Shown here piece after piece: positions 1 to 8,572 of a stretch of 64,000 nucleotides of DNA. The notes beneath the pieces were generated by a model that was given only the letters and a program-made list of their open reading frames with translations, did no database searches and was not told the DNA's origin. How positions within the stretch are numbered: the first letter of the stretch is position 1; each line of letters starts with the position of its first letter. A program made the translations under genes and the position numbers. Origin of the DNA: Gemmata massiliana (GTDB lineage Bacteria; Planctomycetota; Planctomycetia; Gemmatales; Gemmataceae); the NCBI RefSeq assembly GCF_901538265.1, contig NZ_LR593886.1, positions 2,170,001 to 2,234,000 of the forward strand. The letters are read 5' to 3'.

Positions 1-3000
1 CACGACGCCATCGAAAAAGCCGTCCAGTGTTAGTTGCATGATGCGGATTTGCTCCTCGGATATGCTCCCAGAAGCAGCAGCGTACTTGTCGAGGGAAACG
101 ACAGGGGGGTGCTGCGCATTGAGGAGCACCCGAGCGGGGCAATGTTCGGATACAGCGAACCGCCGATGGGAGGCGGCTTCGCCTCGCTGCCATGAGCCGG
201 GAAGGTTGGCCGGCAGGCAGATGTAAGCGGCTTTAGAAAATATGTCATTGTCAATCACCGCATAATCGCCACGAATAAACTTGGAGAGTGGGGTGCCGGG
301 CTTCTCTGCAAACAGCTCCCGTCGATCAACAAAGATGTCGCGGTCTTCCCGAATACTTTTCCATTCCTCTCCACCGAATAGGTGTTGCATGAGCGCGAAC
401 TCTTCGGCCGAATCCGCCACTAGCCACTCCAATATCTTCTTGGCCCGGATATAGACTCGGAACAGACTTGTCTCTGCCATCTGTTTGAGTACGAATACGC
501 GAATAGTACCAGTGCGCACCCCCTCGTACGACAGATACCGGATCTCTCCCTGCTCCGTGTTGGCACTTAGAGGGCAGTGACTGCGATATAGCTCCCCCAC
601 AGCAGAGAAGATGGTGGGATGCGCCGGCGGAGAAGTCCAGCGAACTCGGCGGCGAGAGTGGCGCGATGCGGGGATGGCGAAATTGGATTCCGTCAGGCAG
701 GCCAAGATGTGCTGCCGCCGGGCCTTATCGTCAGTCACAGACGAGCTAATTTCAGTGACAGCTTGACGTAATGCTGTTACGAATGCTTCATGTATAGCTG
801 CCTGCAGTCCAGCGGAAAAATCAGGAGTGATCTCGATTTCATTACGCGACGGCAGAATTGGAGAATAACCTTTTTCAAAGTCGATGATGATGTAGAAGTG
901 ACGGATCGCGTTGGTGTCCCTATCGTAGTGTGTCCGCCCACTCGACTCTTCCACCTCCTTCACGACATATCGCTTGCCTGGCTTAAGGTACTCCGAGGTC
1001 TGCTCGAACACCCTCACACCAGCGTTGCTTACCAGCAGATAAGAGGCTGGAGCAGGATCCTTCTTGCGGTCCCCTCGAAGCGAAAGCAGAAAGGCCGCGC
1101 GAACGCGGAATCGGAATGAGCCGACCGCGTGTTCGGAATTAATTTCTCGGAGATCGACAAAGTGAACCGTATTTGCAGCGACCAATTGAACTTCATCCAG
1201 TGACTTCGGAAGGTTGACTGGCGGGTTCACCTCCAGAGTGTCACTTGCGTAGATGAAGAATCGCCGCACCATATCTGAGAATTGCGTCGCAGTCAGTGGC
1301 TTCTTTAGTTGGACGCGAATCTCCGTTCCTACCTCGCACGAAAAACGCTCAACGAAAAATGGCTTATCCACAGAGGTAAAGTCGACCTGCCAGCCGCCTT
1401 CACCGATCTCCCTGAAGAATCGCGTATAGACGTGAACACGGTCGGCGTGTTGAAAGACTGACGCGAAACCAATCCCGAACTGACCGATCGCTTGGTTAAC
1501 TTTCGTCTTGTTCGGCTTCGCCTCATCCAACTCGTCGCTCGCCCAGATCGACCGCCCAAGCGTAGTCAGATAGCGAGTAATATGCTGGCTCGACATCCCG
1601 ATGCCGTTGTCACGTATCGAGCACACACCCGGGGCCAGTAGCTGAATGGTAATTCTAGATTCGAACCCTTCACGGCTTAGACCTCGGCGGGTGGCGTTTG
1701 CATCAAGTGCGTTTTGAACGAGTTCACGAAACCAGACGTGTTCGGTGTCGCCATACAAGCCTTTCCCCATCAATAGCCTGATAATGGGGGTTGCCTCCAC
1801 TGTCAGGTATTCACCCCGAATGTTCGGTGATGTCCACTGGGGATAATAGAGTGTAATCGCGAACGGCGGAAACACCCGATAGTGTCTCCTCCATAGATCC
1901 GTCAGTTCGCGGATGAAAGTATCCGCGAAATGCTTGACCGTACTCACGAGCAAGAATCCGTCTCGATCGGCTACGCGCAATTCCGCAACAATCTGGCTTG
2001 CTGCAGGATCGAACCGGCACGACAAAAGATTGTGTTCGGGAGTGGAGTCAGAAGACGGACGGATACCCTTGACTCGGAGATCACTGGCGAAGACTGCTGC
2101 TGCTGCAACAGGGTGATTGAGATAGAAACATACCTGACTGACTAACCAGCAGAATGCGTAGTAACGGAGGTACGCCTCCGGGATCTGCCTACTCTCGGAG
2201 GTTCTGAGTTGTGGAGAGTCGAGTGACCATGCCGCAAGTCGCTCGTAAGCTTCACTGGGGAGTTGCAGTGAGAGAGGCACAGGGAGATGCCTTGCAGTTT
2301 CCCAGTAATGCCGGAGTGAAGACACAACGCGATGAGACTGGTACTTCTCTTTCGCCCGTTTTGCTTCCTGCACTTGGAAGGCAAGATTTACGCGGCAGAC
2401 CTGGACAACTTCCGCAGCGGTCGCCACAGTGTCTCTTTCGAACACGCCCATATGCCGCGTCTGATCACCGATCAAGGCGTCATAGATCGCCATCGTGTGA
2501 GCAGTTAAGTGTACAGCATCGATCTGCGAAACGAGGTGATCATCCAGTCGTCTCAGTCTCGCATCGGCCTGGAGTAGGTCCGTTACCGTTCCGATTTCAG
2601 GCTCTCTTTCCGCTTCGGCCGCGCCTCTGCGCAAGTCTAGGGGAAAGTGATCACGGTCATCGCCATATAACTCTAGGAATTTCGTGATCTTCTGGCCGTG
2701 AGCGTCCGTATACTTATAGTAATGAGCAGACCCTATCCTGGTGTCTAAATCGAGTACAGTGACTACATAGCCCCTGGCATACCTGATCGTATCGGTGTCG
2801 GCGCGATCATGGAGGGCGGGGGCAGGCAAGTGTAGGCACCTGCCGTTAGGCGTGATGTTCTGCGCCAGTCCATCAGCCGTATGGACGTGGCCGCTTAGTA
2901 GAACGTCGAAATTCGTCTGGATGTAATGCTTGCACTGCGATTCAGAGATGCTCGATAGCCACGAGAGCGGGTGGTGGATCAACAAAATCGAAAGTGCAGG

Positions 3001-3648
3001 TGTGGTCGTTGGCTTGTCCAGGCGGGTCAGTTGCGGAAGCCCCATCCACAAGTGTCGCTGGTCATCGACTTTGCCGGCTTCATTCCGGTGATATCCGCAT
3101 GCCCAGGCAGTGTTTGCCCCCGCCACATAGACTTGTCTCCCGCGGATCTCTATCGTCTTACTCCAACTCAGCGCATGTTTGGTATCACCAGCGGTTGCAA
3201 TTCCGTTGGCTTGAAATTCGCCGAACGCGCGGAACGGCAGGAGGAGAGTATCTATATCCGATTCGTTCTGGAATAATTCATCTAGATGCGTGACAGCACT
3301 AATCCCCTTCACCATGTCTGGGTTGATACGACGGGTGACGTCCCGGTCTACATCGTGGTTTCCGGGGACAAAAAAGAAAGGTATCCCCACCTCGGACCGC
3401 CGAGCGAGCAGTGCTCGTAACCTCTCAACGAACTGGGCGCTGAAGGCTGCGTACTCGCTTCTCTTTCCAGTATCAGCCAGGTCACCGGTCATGGCTACAA
3501 AGTCAGGCAGGCCGTGGACGTCAATCGCTTTCCGCTCGAGGTGGTCGAATAGGGTATCTAGATAGCGAGCCCGTTCCTCAGAGGCGTTCGCCCTCCAGTG
3601 GATGTCCGAGAAGTGCCACCAGACGATCGCAGCGCTATCATTTACCAC
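1..3648 (-). CDS. Metallophosphoesterase-GHKL (Hsp90-like) ATPase fusion protein, 3' end beyond window
   Basis: One frame is open from a GTG at 3648 to base 1 (1216 codons) with no stop, so the gene continues outside. Residues 1-260 carry the calcineurin-like phosphoesterase motifs in order: D15-x-H17, G55-D56, G96-N-H-D99, H225-H-P and G253-H-V-H256. Residues about 270-600 are mostly helical and I do not recognise them. A GHKL ATPase follows: N-box E642..N646..D649, G1 box D680-N-G-I-G684 and G2 box G722-Q-F-G-I-G-F. The rest, to 1216+, resembles the middle and C-terminal parts of Hsp90-like conflict proteins but is unassigned. GTG 3648 is chosen because motif I is only 14 residues downstream, the nearest in-frame ATG would delete it, a stop lies about 12 codons upstream, and GGGGAA precedes it. 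The DNA appears less GC-rich than its neighbours, which suggests transfer. A defence role (ATPase sensor with nuclease or phosphodiesterase effector) is inferred. Confidence 0.88.
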   Translation of the reverse strand, partial: MVNDSAAIVWWHFSDIHWRANASEERARYLDTLFDHLERKAIDVHGLPDFVAMTGDLADTGKRSEYAAFSAQFVERLRALLARRSEVGIPFFFVPGNHDVDRDVTRRINPDMVKGISAVTHLDELFQNESDIDTLLLPFRAFGEFQANGIATAGDTKHALSWSKTIEIRGRQVYVAGANTAWACGYHRNEAGKVDDQRHLWMGLPQLTRLDKPTTTPALSILLIHHPLSWLSSISESQCKHYIQTNFDVLLSGHVHTADGLAQNITPNGRCLHLPAPALHDRADTDTIRYARGYVVTVLDLDTRIGSAHYYKYTDAHGQKITKFLELYGDDRDHFPLDLRRGAAEAEREPEIGTVTDLLQADARLRRLDDHLVSQIDAVHLTAHTMAIYDALIGDQTRHMGVFERDTVATAAEVVQVCRVNLAFQVQEAKRAKEKYQSHRVVSSLRHYWETARHLPVPLSLQLPSEAYERLAAWSLDSPQLRTSESRQIPEAYLRYYAFCWLVSQVCFYLNHPVAAAAVFASDLRVKGIRPSSDSTPEHNLLSCRFDPAASQIVAELRVADRDGFLLVSTVKHFADTFIRELTDLWRRHYRVFPPFAITLYYPQWTSPNIRGEYLTVEATPIIRLLMGKGLYGDTEHVWFRELVQNALDANATRRGLSREGFESRITIQLLAPGVCSIRDNGIGMSSQHITRYLTTLGRSIWASDELDEAKPNKTKVNQAIGQFGIGFASVFQHADRVHVYTRFFREIGEGGWQVDFTSVDKPFFVERFSCEVGTEIRVQLKKPLTATQFSDMVRRFFIYASDTLEVNPPVNLPKSLDEVQLVAANTVHFVDLREINSEHAVGSFRFRVRAAFLLSLRGDRKKDPAPASYLLVSNAGVRVFEQTSEYLKPGKRYVVKEVEESSGRTHYDRDTNAIRHFYIIIDFEKGYSPILPSRNEIEITPDFSAGLQAAIHEAFVTALRQAVTEISSSVTDDKARRQHILACLTESNFAIPASRHSRRRVRWTSPPAHPTIFSAVGELYRSHCPLSANTEQGEIRYLSYEGVRTGTIRVFVLKQMAETSLFRVYIRAKKILEWLVADSAEEFALMQHLFGGEEWKSIREDRDIFVDRRELFAEKPGTPLSKFIRGDYAVIDNDIFSKAAYICLPANLPGSWQRGEAASHRRFAVSEHCPARVLLNAQHPPVVSLDKYAAASGSISEEQIRIMQLTLDGFFDGVV

Positions 3649-3660
3649 AACGTTTCCCCA

Positions 3661-4176
3661 CTCGCTGAAGTATCGCCAATTTAATCAATTAAATGCACAA
3701 ATTAACAAATATATTTTCATATTATTAATTCACAATCCTGAATCAGAGGCAGTAAACCATGACGATTTTATCAGTCCGCTCTGGCCGAATCTGACAAAAT
3801 TCCCCTATGCACCACACCAGGGCTCGATGCTCCCAGGGGTTGTCGCGCCTTGCACAAAAAAACAGCGTGAGTTCAAAAAGCGTTTTGCTCGATCAGTGGA
3901 CTGATGGAGGACAAAGGGGAAGTAGCGATCAGCTAATTCCGGCCAAGTCGCACTCCGATCGCCCGCACACGTACGCTGTGCAAGAGGACCCCTGCTTGCC
4001 TCGTTCCCCATCACGCCGCGCCTGAACCGTGCCATGCCGCCGATAAGGCCACTTCAATCTGCGAGAGCTACTGGTTTCCCGCGAACCGAGGTGCAGATAG
4101 GCCATGTAGCACTCGCGGCAGCAGGTAGCTATAACGCCCTCCGGCACTCCGCTGAAAAATATCAACGAATGTGTTA
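3661..4176. other. Intergenic region between two possible defence genes
   Basis: About 515 bases with no convincing gene. The half next to the phosphoesterase-ATPase gene (about 3665-3795) is AT-rich and holds the candidate promoter. The half next to the SLATT gene is GC-rich with only short, unconvincing ORFs. The length argues for separate transcription of the two flanking minus-strand genes. Confidence 0.6.
3708..3735 (-). promoter_or_regulatory. Candidate sigma70-like promoter of the metallophosphoesterase-ATPase gene
   Basis: Read on the minus strand, TTGTGA (3735-3730) and TATATT (3713-3708) are separated by 16 bases, inside a markedly AT-rich stretch. Transcription would start roughly 50-60 bases before the GTG at 3648. 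This is a motif match only. Confidence 0.35.
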
Positions 4177-5097
4177 TTAATTTAGTGTCATTCTAATATC
4201 AACAATCCCTTGCTGGGGCACCTCGACGGTCAACTCGTCCCTTACCGAGCAACCCTTCAGTACTCCTTCGGCGACGAATCTGCACGGGCCAGGTTTGAGG
4301 TCGGTCAAAGCGGCCCGGATCCCCCAGTGTTGTTCGGTCTGACCATCGCCAACGGCCAAGCCCCACCCATCGTCCAGCGCGGCTCCGTTCGTAACGGTAA
4401 CGTTAGCTCCCGCCGCCGCTGGCATCGGGGTGGGACGGGTCCGTGCGGCGTCGTCGAGCTGCTTGAGCGTACTCCTGAACTCGGTCGCCCACAGACTCGT
4501 TTCGTCCTCGACAACCTGCTGTACCCCAAGTACCGCGTTCCTCAGCCTCGCGAGGGCAGTGGCCACTTGATCCAAGGTAGGGGGCGGGGCGCCCACCCAG
4601 CCGGCCCGGAGCCGCTCCCAATCGAACTGAAATTCGTAGACGATCCGGGCGATCCTCTGCTCGGCGTCGAGGTAGCGGACCCAGGAGGAGGTGTAACCAT
4701 AGAAGTAATCGAGCGCAACTAAGAGGGCAGCCCCAGCGAGGACCACCGTGCCCCAACCCGGGTTAAATGCGAATCTCCCGTCAGACCCTAGCAATTGAGC
4801 AAGTACGGGTATGACGCTGGCCACGGTCACCGCCGTGATCGCGCCGACCCGGGTGATCTGGGCTCCTCGGCGCTTCCACCTCCGCCGCCGCAGGTACCAG
4901 TTTATCGCCTCCTGAGCTTCCCCGATCACGTACTTCCGCAGCTTTTCCAATGACTCCCCACCCGCCCCCTCCCACTGAAGTTCGGGGAAAGGGTCGGGGG
5001 TAAGGTCCGAAGCACGCGACCAGGAGAGGGGCCACGCGAACCGCCCCCAGCGGTTCGCGGCAGGAGTGGGCGTCGTAAACATGAGAGGCTGAGTCAA
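4177..5097 (-). CDS. DUF4231/SLATT-type two-transmembrane protein with C-terminal beta domain
   Basis: A 306-residue protein. A long charged helix (about 49-80, rich in R/K/W/Y) leads into two close hydrophobic segments (about 84-104 and 114-134), followed by another long helix with conserved aromatic and acidic positions. This is the layout of DUF4231/SLATT membrane proteins, which are known as predicted pore-forming effectors beside nucleotide-second-messenger and other immune genes. Residues about 225-306 look like a small beta-sandwich, which is unusual for the family. Residues 31-48 read like a translated interspersed repeat (TPDPFP..GGES), so the true start may lie downstream of it or the repeat may have been incorporated. 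No nucleotidyltransferase gene is adjacent. The phosphoesterase-ATPase gene follows about 530 bases downstream on the same strand. Family call by eye. Confidence 0.6.
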   Translation of the reverse strand: MTQPLMFTTPTPAANRWGRFAWPLSWSRASDLTPDPFPELQWEGAGGESLEKLRKYVIGEAQEAINWYLRRRRWKRRGAQITRVGAITAVTVASVIPVLAQLLGSDGRFAFNPGWGTVVLAGAALLVALDYFYGYTSSWVRYLDAEQRIARIVYEFQFDWERLRAGWVGAPPPTLDQVATALARLRNAVLGVQQVVEDETSLWATEFRSTLKQLDDAARTRPTPMPAAAGANVTVTNGAALDDGWGLAVGDGQTEQHWGIRAALTDLKPGPCRFVAEGVLKGCSVRDELTVEVPQQGIVDIRMTLN

Positions 5098-5350
5098 TTA
5101 GACTGTCCTGAGACAGATTTGAGCTACTTATTAAGATAATGCAAGTGTAAGCGTTTTTCCAGGACATGTCAACAATGTAGCTGGCGGTAACAAACCGTTT
5201 CACGGCCTTCGCCCCGAGCGAGCAGAACGGCACTGTACGCTCCGCAGCCTCGATTTCAAACATCGGGTTTGACCGGTCCCGGCTGGATGTGCAGGTGAAG
5301 CGCGACGACACCCTTACCGACATGCCGAACGTTCTACCAGCTCATCAGGG

Positions 5351-5660
5351 CAGGGCGATTGCACCATAAGTCATGTTCCGAATAGCACTTGTTCGAGGTA
5401 GTCGTCATTCCAGGCGGCGGTAAGCCGTTTCGTCTTCACACCCAGCTTCTGACTCTTCTCGTTCTTCAGCAGGCTCAGGGCCATTTGCCGCACCACGGCG
5501 AAGTTGGCGTCGGCTCGTCCCTTCCGAATCCGGCTCCGGTCCTCGCCGAACGACATGTCGAGTTGCCAATGGCACCCGTTCTCGCTCCCCCAGTGCCCCC
5601 GAACCGCGGTCCCGAACCGGCGCGCGCTCAACCTCTTGCTCAGGATGTAGTACCCGTGTG
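5351..5660 (-). pseudogene. ISAs1-family transposase, 3' remnant
   Basis: The minus frame ending at 5371 encodes the ISAs1 C-terminus: YYILSKRL, a partner of the HW..EN.CHWQLD..F.ED catalytic-Glu motif, then A..N....R..ALSLL. Homology stops at about 5655, where the frame turns into unrelated residues, so the N-terminal three quarters is gone. A terminal inverted-repeat-like end (CAGGGCGATTGCACCAT, from 5351) lies just past the stop. This is a different ISAs1 lineage from the intact copy at 6630-7835. Confidence 0.75.
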
Positions 5661-5691
5661 GTGGAACGGGCGGCTCCAGATCGTGAAGTAG

Positions 5692-5982
5692 GGGAACAAG
5701 AATCGGACGGAGCAGAAGTTGCCCCCGGCCGGGTGGATCTGGGAGGAGTCGATCGCCGAAGGGAAGTGGTCCGCGCTGGCCCTGGAACCGGTGATCGTGC
5801 CCGTCACCTACGGGCTCGCGAACGGGGTCTGGTACAAGGTGAAGCAGGGCATGCGCGGGTTGCTCGTTCACGATCGCAAGGGCGCGCCGGTCGTATTCCT
5901 GATTTGCCAGCCGGCCACGCGCTACTACCAAGTGATGACCCGGTCCGACTGGATGCCGGCGCTGGTCGGAGAAGTGATCTAG
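5692..5982 (+). CDS. Hypothetical small protein, possibly 5'-truncated
   Basis: The frame opens after a TAG at 5689-5691 and runs to 5982; the first usable start is TTG 5719 (87 residues). The sequence looks like a real protein: alternating hydrophobic strands and an ending VMTRSDWMPAL. I do not recognise the family. It begins where the ISAs1 remnant homology ends, so its 5' end may have been lost in that rearrangement. No signal peptide or TM segment is visible. Confidence 0.4.
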   Translation, partial: GNKNRTEQKLPPAGWIWEESIAEGKWSALALEPVIVPVTYGLANGVWYKVKQGMRGLLVHDRKGAPVVFLICQPATRYYQVMTRSDWMPALVGEVI

Positions 5983-6042
5983 CGTCAGGGCGCCGAAGCC
6001 CGTCGCTCCTCCGCCATGCCGAAGGCGAACAGCGCGCGGGCC

Positions 6043-6525
6043 TCAAAAGGCGTTCACCCGCTTCGCCTGGAGAACTGCACCGGCGGCAAGGACGATTGAC
6101 GTGAGGATGTTGAGGTAGCAGCCGATTCCGATCGAGATTTCGGCAAGCTCCTTGACGTCACCGCCGCCACGAATGCTCAAGGGCAACCAAAGCGCCAGCA
6201 GCACCGCCCCGCCGGACGCAATCACACACGCAATCGCGAGCTTCTTTGGGTTCGCCATGTTCCTGAGCATCAGGGCCGCCATCACACCGACGCTTATGTA
6301 GGCGAGTACGTCGAACTTGCCTCGCCAGTCGCGCCAGACCGCCAGTGACTCAGTGGCTGTCTTTCCGAGAATGGACAGGGCCACCGTGACGGCCGGGAGG
6401 AAGGCCGCAATTAGCCCGACGACGGCGGCTCCGATCATGATCTTCGTCGCGTGGAGGCTGACCTGATCGAGCAGCGTTTCATCCGACGTATCCCGCAATG
6501 CTTGCAATTCGGTTTCGCTTGCCAT
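6043..6525 (-). CDS. Small four-TM membrane protein of unknown function
   Basis: With ATG 6525 as start (a longer frame begins at 6594 but adds low-complexity residues), the product is 160 residues. A short charged N-terminus is followed by four hydrophobic segments at about 30-54, 73-88, 96-117 and 130-152. No catalytic motif or known family is recognised. The intact ISAs1 element sits about 100 bases upstream and may have separated it from its original promoter. Confidence 0.5.
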   Translation of the reverse strand: MASETELQALRDTSDETLLDQVSLHATKIMIGAAVVGLIAAFLPAVTVALSILGKTATESLAVWRDWRGKFDVLAYISVGVMAALMLRNMANPKKLAIACVIASGGAVLLALWLPLSIRGGGDVKELAEISIGIGCYLNILTSIVLAAGAVLQAKRVNAF

Positions 6526-6619
6526 CGGTGTTCTCGAAAGGGTTAAACGAGTCCGTTCCAAGTGGGAATCCGGAAGCCGGTGAAAAGCGGCCACGATTTA
6601 GCCCCGAATTGCTCGCTCA

Positions 6620-6629
6620 CCCTTTTGCG
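6620..6629. repeat. Left copy of 10-bp target-site duplication of the ISAs1 element
   Basis: CCCTTTTGCG directly abuts the left end of the IS. The identical 10-mer abuts the right end at 7836-7845. Confidence 0.9.
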
Positions 6630-7835
6630 CAGGGCCGGCGCACTTCATTTAGTCGTCAGAATCTTAAGCACTTTGAGCAGGTATTGATCGTCCCAGGCGG
6701 CCTTCATGCGTCGAGTACGAATGCTGCCCTTGGTGTCCGCCCGCTGGAGCAGGGACAGGGCAACCCGGCGAATCATGCCCAGGTTGGCCCCGGCGTGTCC
6801 GGCCCGAGCCCGGCTGTCGTCTTCCCGGAACGCGATGTCCAGACACCAATGGAGCCCGTTCTCAATGCCCCAATGGTTGCGGATGTACCCCGCCAGCTCG
6901 ACCGCCCCGATCCGCAAGCTGGTGAGGTAGTAATGGGCGGTGCTCTCATTCGGCTTCCCGTTCACCACCCGCTCCCGGCACACCAGGGCCACGGCCCCAA
7001 CATCGGCCCACCCGCTCGGTAGCCCTTCCGGATCTTCAACCACCGTCACGTACCGCTCTTCCTCGCGCCCGTGCCCGTCCTCGACCGCGGACCCCATGTC
7101 ACACCCGGCGAACGCGTCCTCCCCGGCCCGCGCGAACACCTCCGCCACCGCGCCGCGCAACCCCTTCTGGTTCCCCTTCACGCACACCACGTAATGCCCG
7201 CCCTGGGTGCGGATCTGGGACACCAACTCCTTCTGGCAAAAGGCCGCGTCGACGGTCACCACCGCGCCCGTCAGATCCAGGGCGCCCAACAGATCTGGGG
7301 CCGTGGTGATCTCGTGTCCGCCCTCGGGCACGGACCGCTGGCCCAGGATCAACCGGTTCTCCACGGCCCACGCCTCGACCAGATGCAAGCACCCGGTGAA
7401 CGTGTTCTTGGTGGACCGCCGGGCGCTCTTACCATCGATCGCCACGTGCACCAGGCCGGTACTCTCGCATGCGGCTGCCATCCAGCGCCCGAACCGGTCC
7501 GCGAACGCGTCCGGGTCCAGCTTGGCGAACACGCGCTCGAACGTGTCCGGGCTCGGAACCCCGTGGGGCAACCGCAGGTACGGGGCGAACAACGTTTGCT
7601 TGGCCCGACCGAACGCGGCCACCTGGTCCCACCCGTCGGCCCCGGCGATCACCGCACACGTGGCCAACGTGAGGATATCCACCAGCTCATGCAACTTGTT
7701 CTTCGTTTCGCGGCGCGGGTCTGGCACATCCGCAAACACCGCCAGCAGCGGAATACTCATCGGGGTTCCTCCATAACAACCCCGATATAGACGTAAATGC
7801 GGCTGCCGTCACGGGTTCATAGTGCGCCAACCCTG
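6630..7835 (-). mobile_element. Intact ISAs1-family insertion sequence, 1206 bp
   Basis: The ends are inverted repeats: left CAGGGCCGGCGCACT (6630-6644), right CAGGGTTGGCGCACT read inward from 7835 to 7821, 13 of 15 matching. Both are flanked by a perfect 10-bp direct duplication, which fits the 8-10 bp duplications of ISAs1 elements. It encodes one full-length transposase. Intact ends, duplication and ORF indicate a recent insertion, unlike the decayed IS remnants around it. Confidence 0.93.
6645..7760 (-). CDS. ISAs1-family DDE transposase, full length
   Basis: A 371-residue transposase that cuts and pastes its own element. The N-terminus has the ISAs1 signature (DPR......L..IL.......AGADGWD). 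The catalytic residues are D109 (AIDGKS), D171 (VTVDAAF) and E300 (HWGIENGLHW), with a basic C-terminal tail. ATG 7760 is the natural start, near the right inverted repeat. Length matches the family and no frameshift is seen, so it is probably active. Confidence 0.93.
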   Translation of the reverse strand: MSIPLLAVFADVPDPRRETKNKLHELVDILTLATCAVIAGADGWDQVAAFGRAKQTLFAPYLRLPHGVPSPDTFERVFAKLDPDAFADRFGRWMAAACESTGLVHVAIDGKSARRSTKNTFTGCLHLVEAWAVENRLILGQRSVPEGGHEITTAPDLLGALDLTGAVVTVDAAFCQKELVSQIRTQGGHYVVCVKGNQKGLRGAVAEVFARAGEDAFAGCDMGSAVEDGHGREEERYVTVVEDPEGLPSGWADVGAVALVCRERVVNGKPNESTAHYYLTSLRIGAVELAGYIRNHWGIENGLHWCLDIAFREDDSRARAGHAGANLGMIRRVALSLLQRADTKGSIRTRRMKAAWDDQYLLKVLKILTTK

Positions 7836-7845
7836 CCCTTTTGCG
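7836..7845. repeat. Right copy of 10-bp target-site duplication
   Basis: CCCTTTTGCG, identical to 6620-6629, immediately outside the right terminal inverted repeat. Confidence 0.9.
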
Positions 7846-8236
7846 TTAGCGGGCGTGAAGGGCCGAAGCCGTCCGCAGACCGCGGTGCAGGAGCACTTGA
7901 ACGAAGCGATATCGCAGGCGAATAAGGACATTGAGTTTCTGTCGCTCCAGAGCAAGCGCTCCCCTGAACCGCAGCGAAACTGCTCGTCGAGGTGCGCGAA
8001 TCGTTGCGGATCACGAAAAAGGGGCTGTCCTGTGTCCGACTGCTTGAGCGATCGCCGCAAATGCAAACGTGCGGCGTCCGAACACGAGGGGTTCGCTTTC
8101 TCATTTCGTCGTTGGCGCGACCCTCGCGTTCGTTTCCAATGGGCAACCCGGCACACGTGCCGGGTTGGTTCGCACTCTATCGGGTCCGGTAGCGCTTCTG
8201 CGGGCGTGGCGCTGACTCAGTTAGATCGCGCCCGCA
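7846..8236. other. Gene-poor stretch with a small perfect hairpin
   Basis: About 390 bases without a convincing gene. Frames on the plus strand suggest a decayed coding sequence that changes frame near 7985, but no family is recognisable. A 10-bp perfect stem with a 2-base loop lies at 8145-8166 (AACCCGGCAC/GTGCCGGGTT), upstream of the next gene. Confidence 0.4.
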
Positions 8237-8248
8237 GTGGGGTTGGGT

Positions 8249-8572
8249 ATGCAAGCGGTTTCTTGTGGGCTTACGATTGGTTTTGTGGTGATGGCTCTCG
8301 CATGCGGCGGGGCTGGAACAAAATCGGAACCCAAGGGCGCTGAGCAGAAGCAGTCCGAAGCCAAAAAAGTCTATTCAAGAGATGAATTCCGCCAAGCGAT
8401 TCTCAATAAAAATCAGGATGATGTTATTGCATTAATCGGCAAGCCAAATCGCACTACAGAAAGTGGGTATTGGTACTACGCTGACATCGTCAAAGACCCC
8501 ATATCAGGCAAATTGGAAGACAACATCCAGGTCGTTTTTGAGCATGGTAAAGTAGTTCGGGTCAACTACTGA
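8249..8572 (+). CDS. Small exported BamE/SmpA-like protein
   Basis: From ATG 8249 (GTG 8237 is an alternative) the product is 107 residues. The first about 20 are a hydrophobic export signal ending MALACGG, a weak lipobox-like site. A charged linker follows, then a domain with an F..AI helix, V..LIGKP..TT, a YWYYAD strand and VVFEHGKVVRV, the pattern of BamE/SmpA-like folds. It probably sits in the periplasm or on a membrane. Its last bases overlap the convergent gene ending at 8566. AT-richer codons suggest acquisition. Confidence 0.55.
   Translation: MQAVSCGLTIGFVVMALACGGAGTKSEPKGAEQKQSEAKKVYSRDEFRQAILNKNQDDVIALIGKPNRTTESGYWYYADIVKDPISGKLEDNIQVVFEHGKVVRVNY

Noticed and set aside
4210-4722. 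Plus-strand ORF of 170 codons opposite the SLATT-type gene
   Set aside because: Its composition is not protein-like, while the minus strand has helices, TM segments and a proper start.
7071-7790. Plus-strand ORF of 239 codons opposite the ISAs1 transposase
   Set aside because: Antisense to a transposase with intact DDE residues and terminal repeats.
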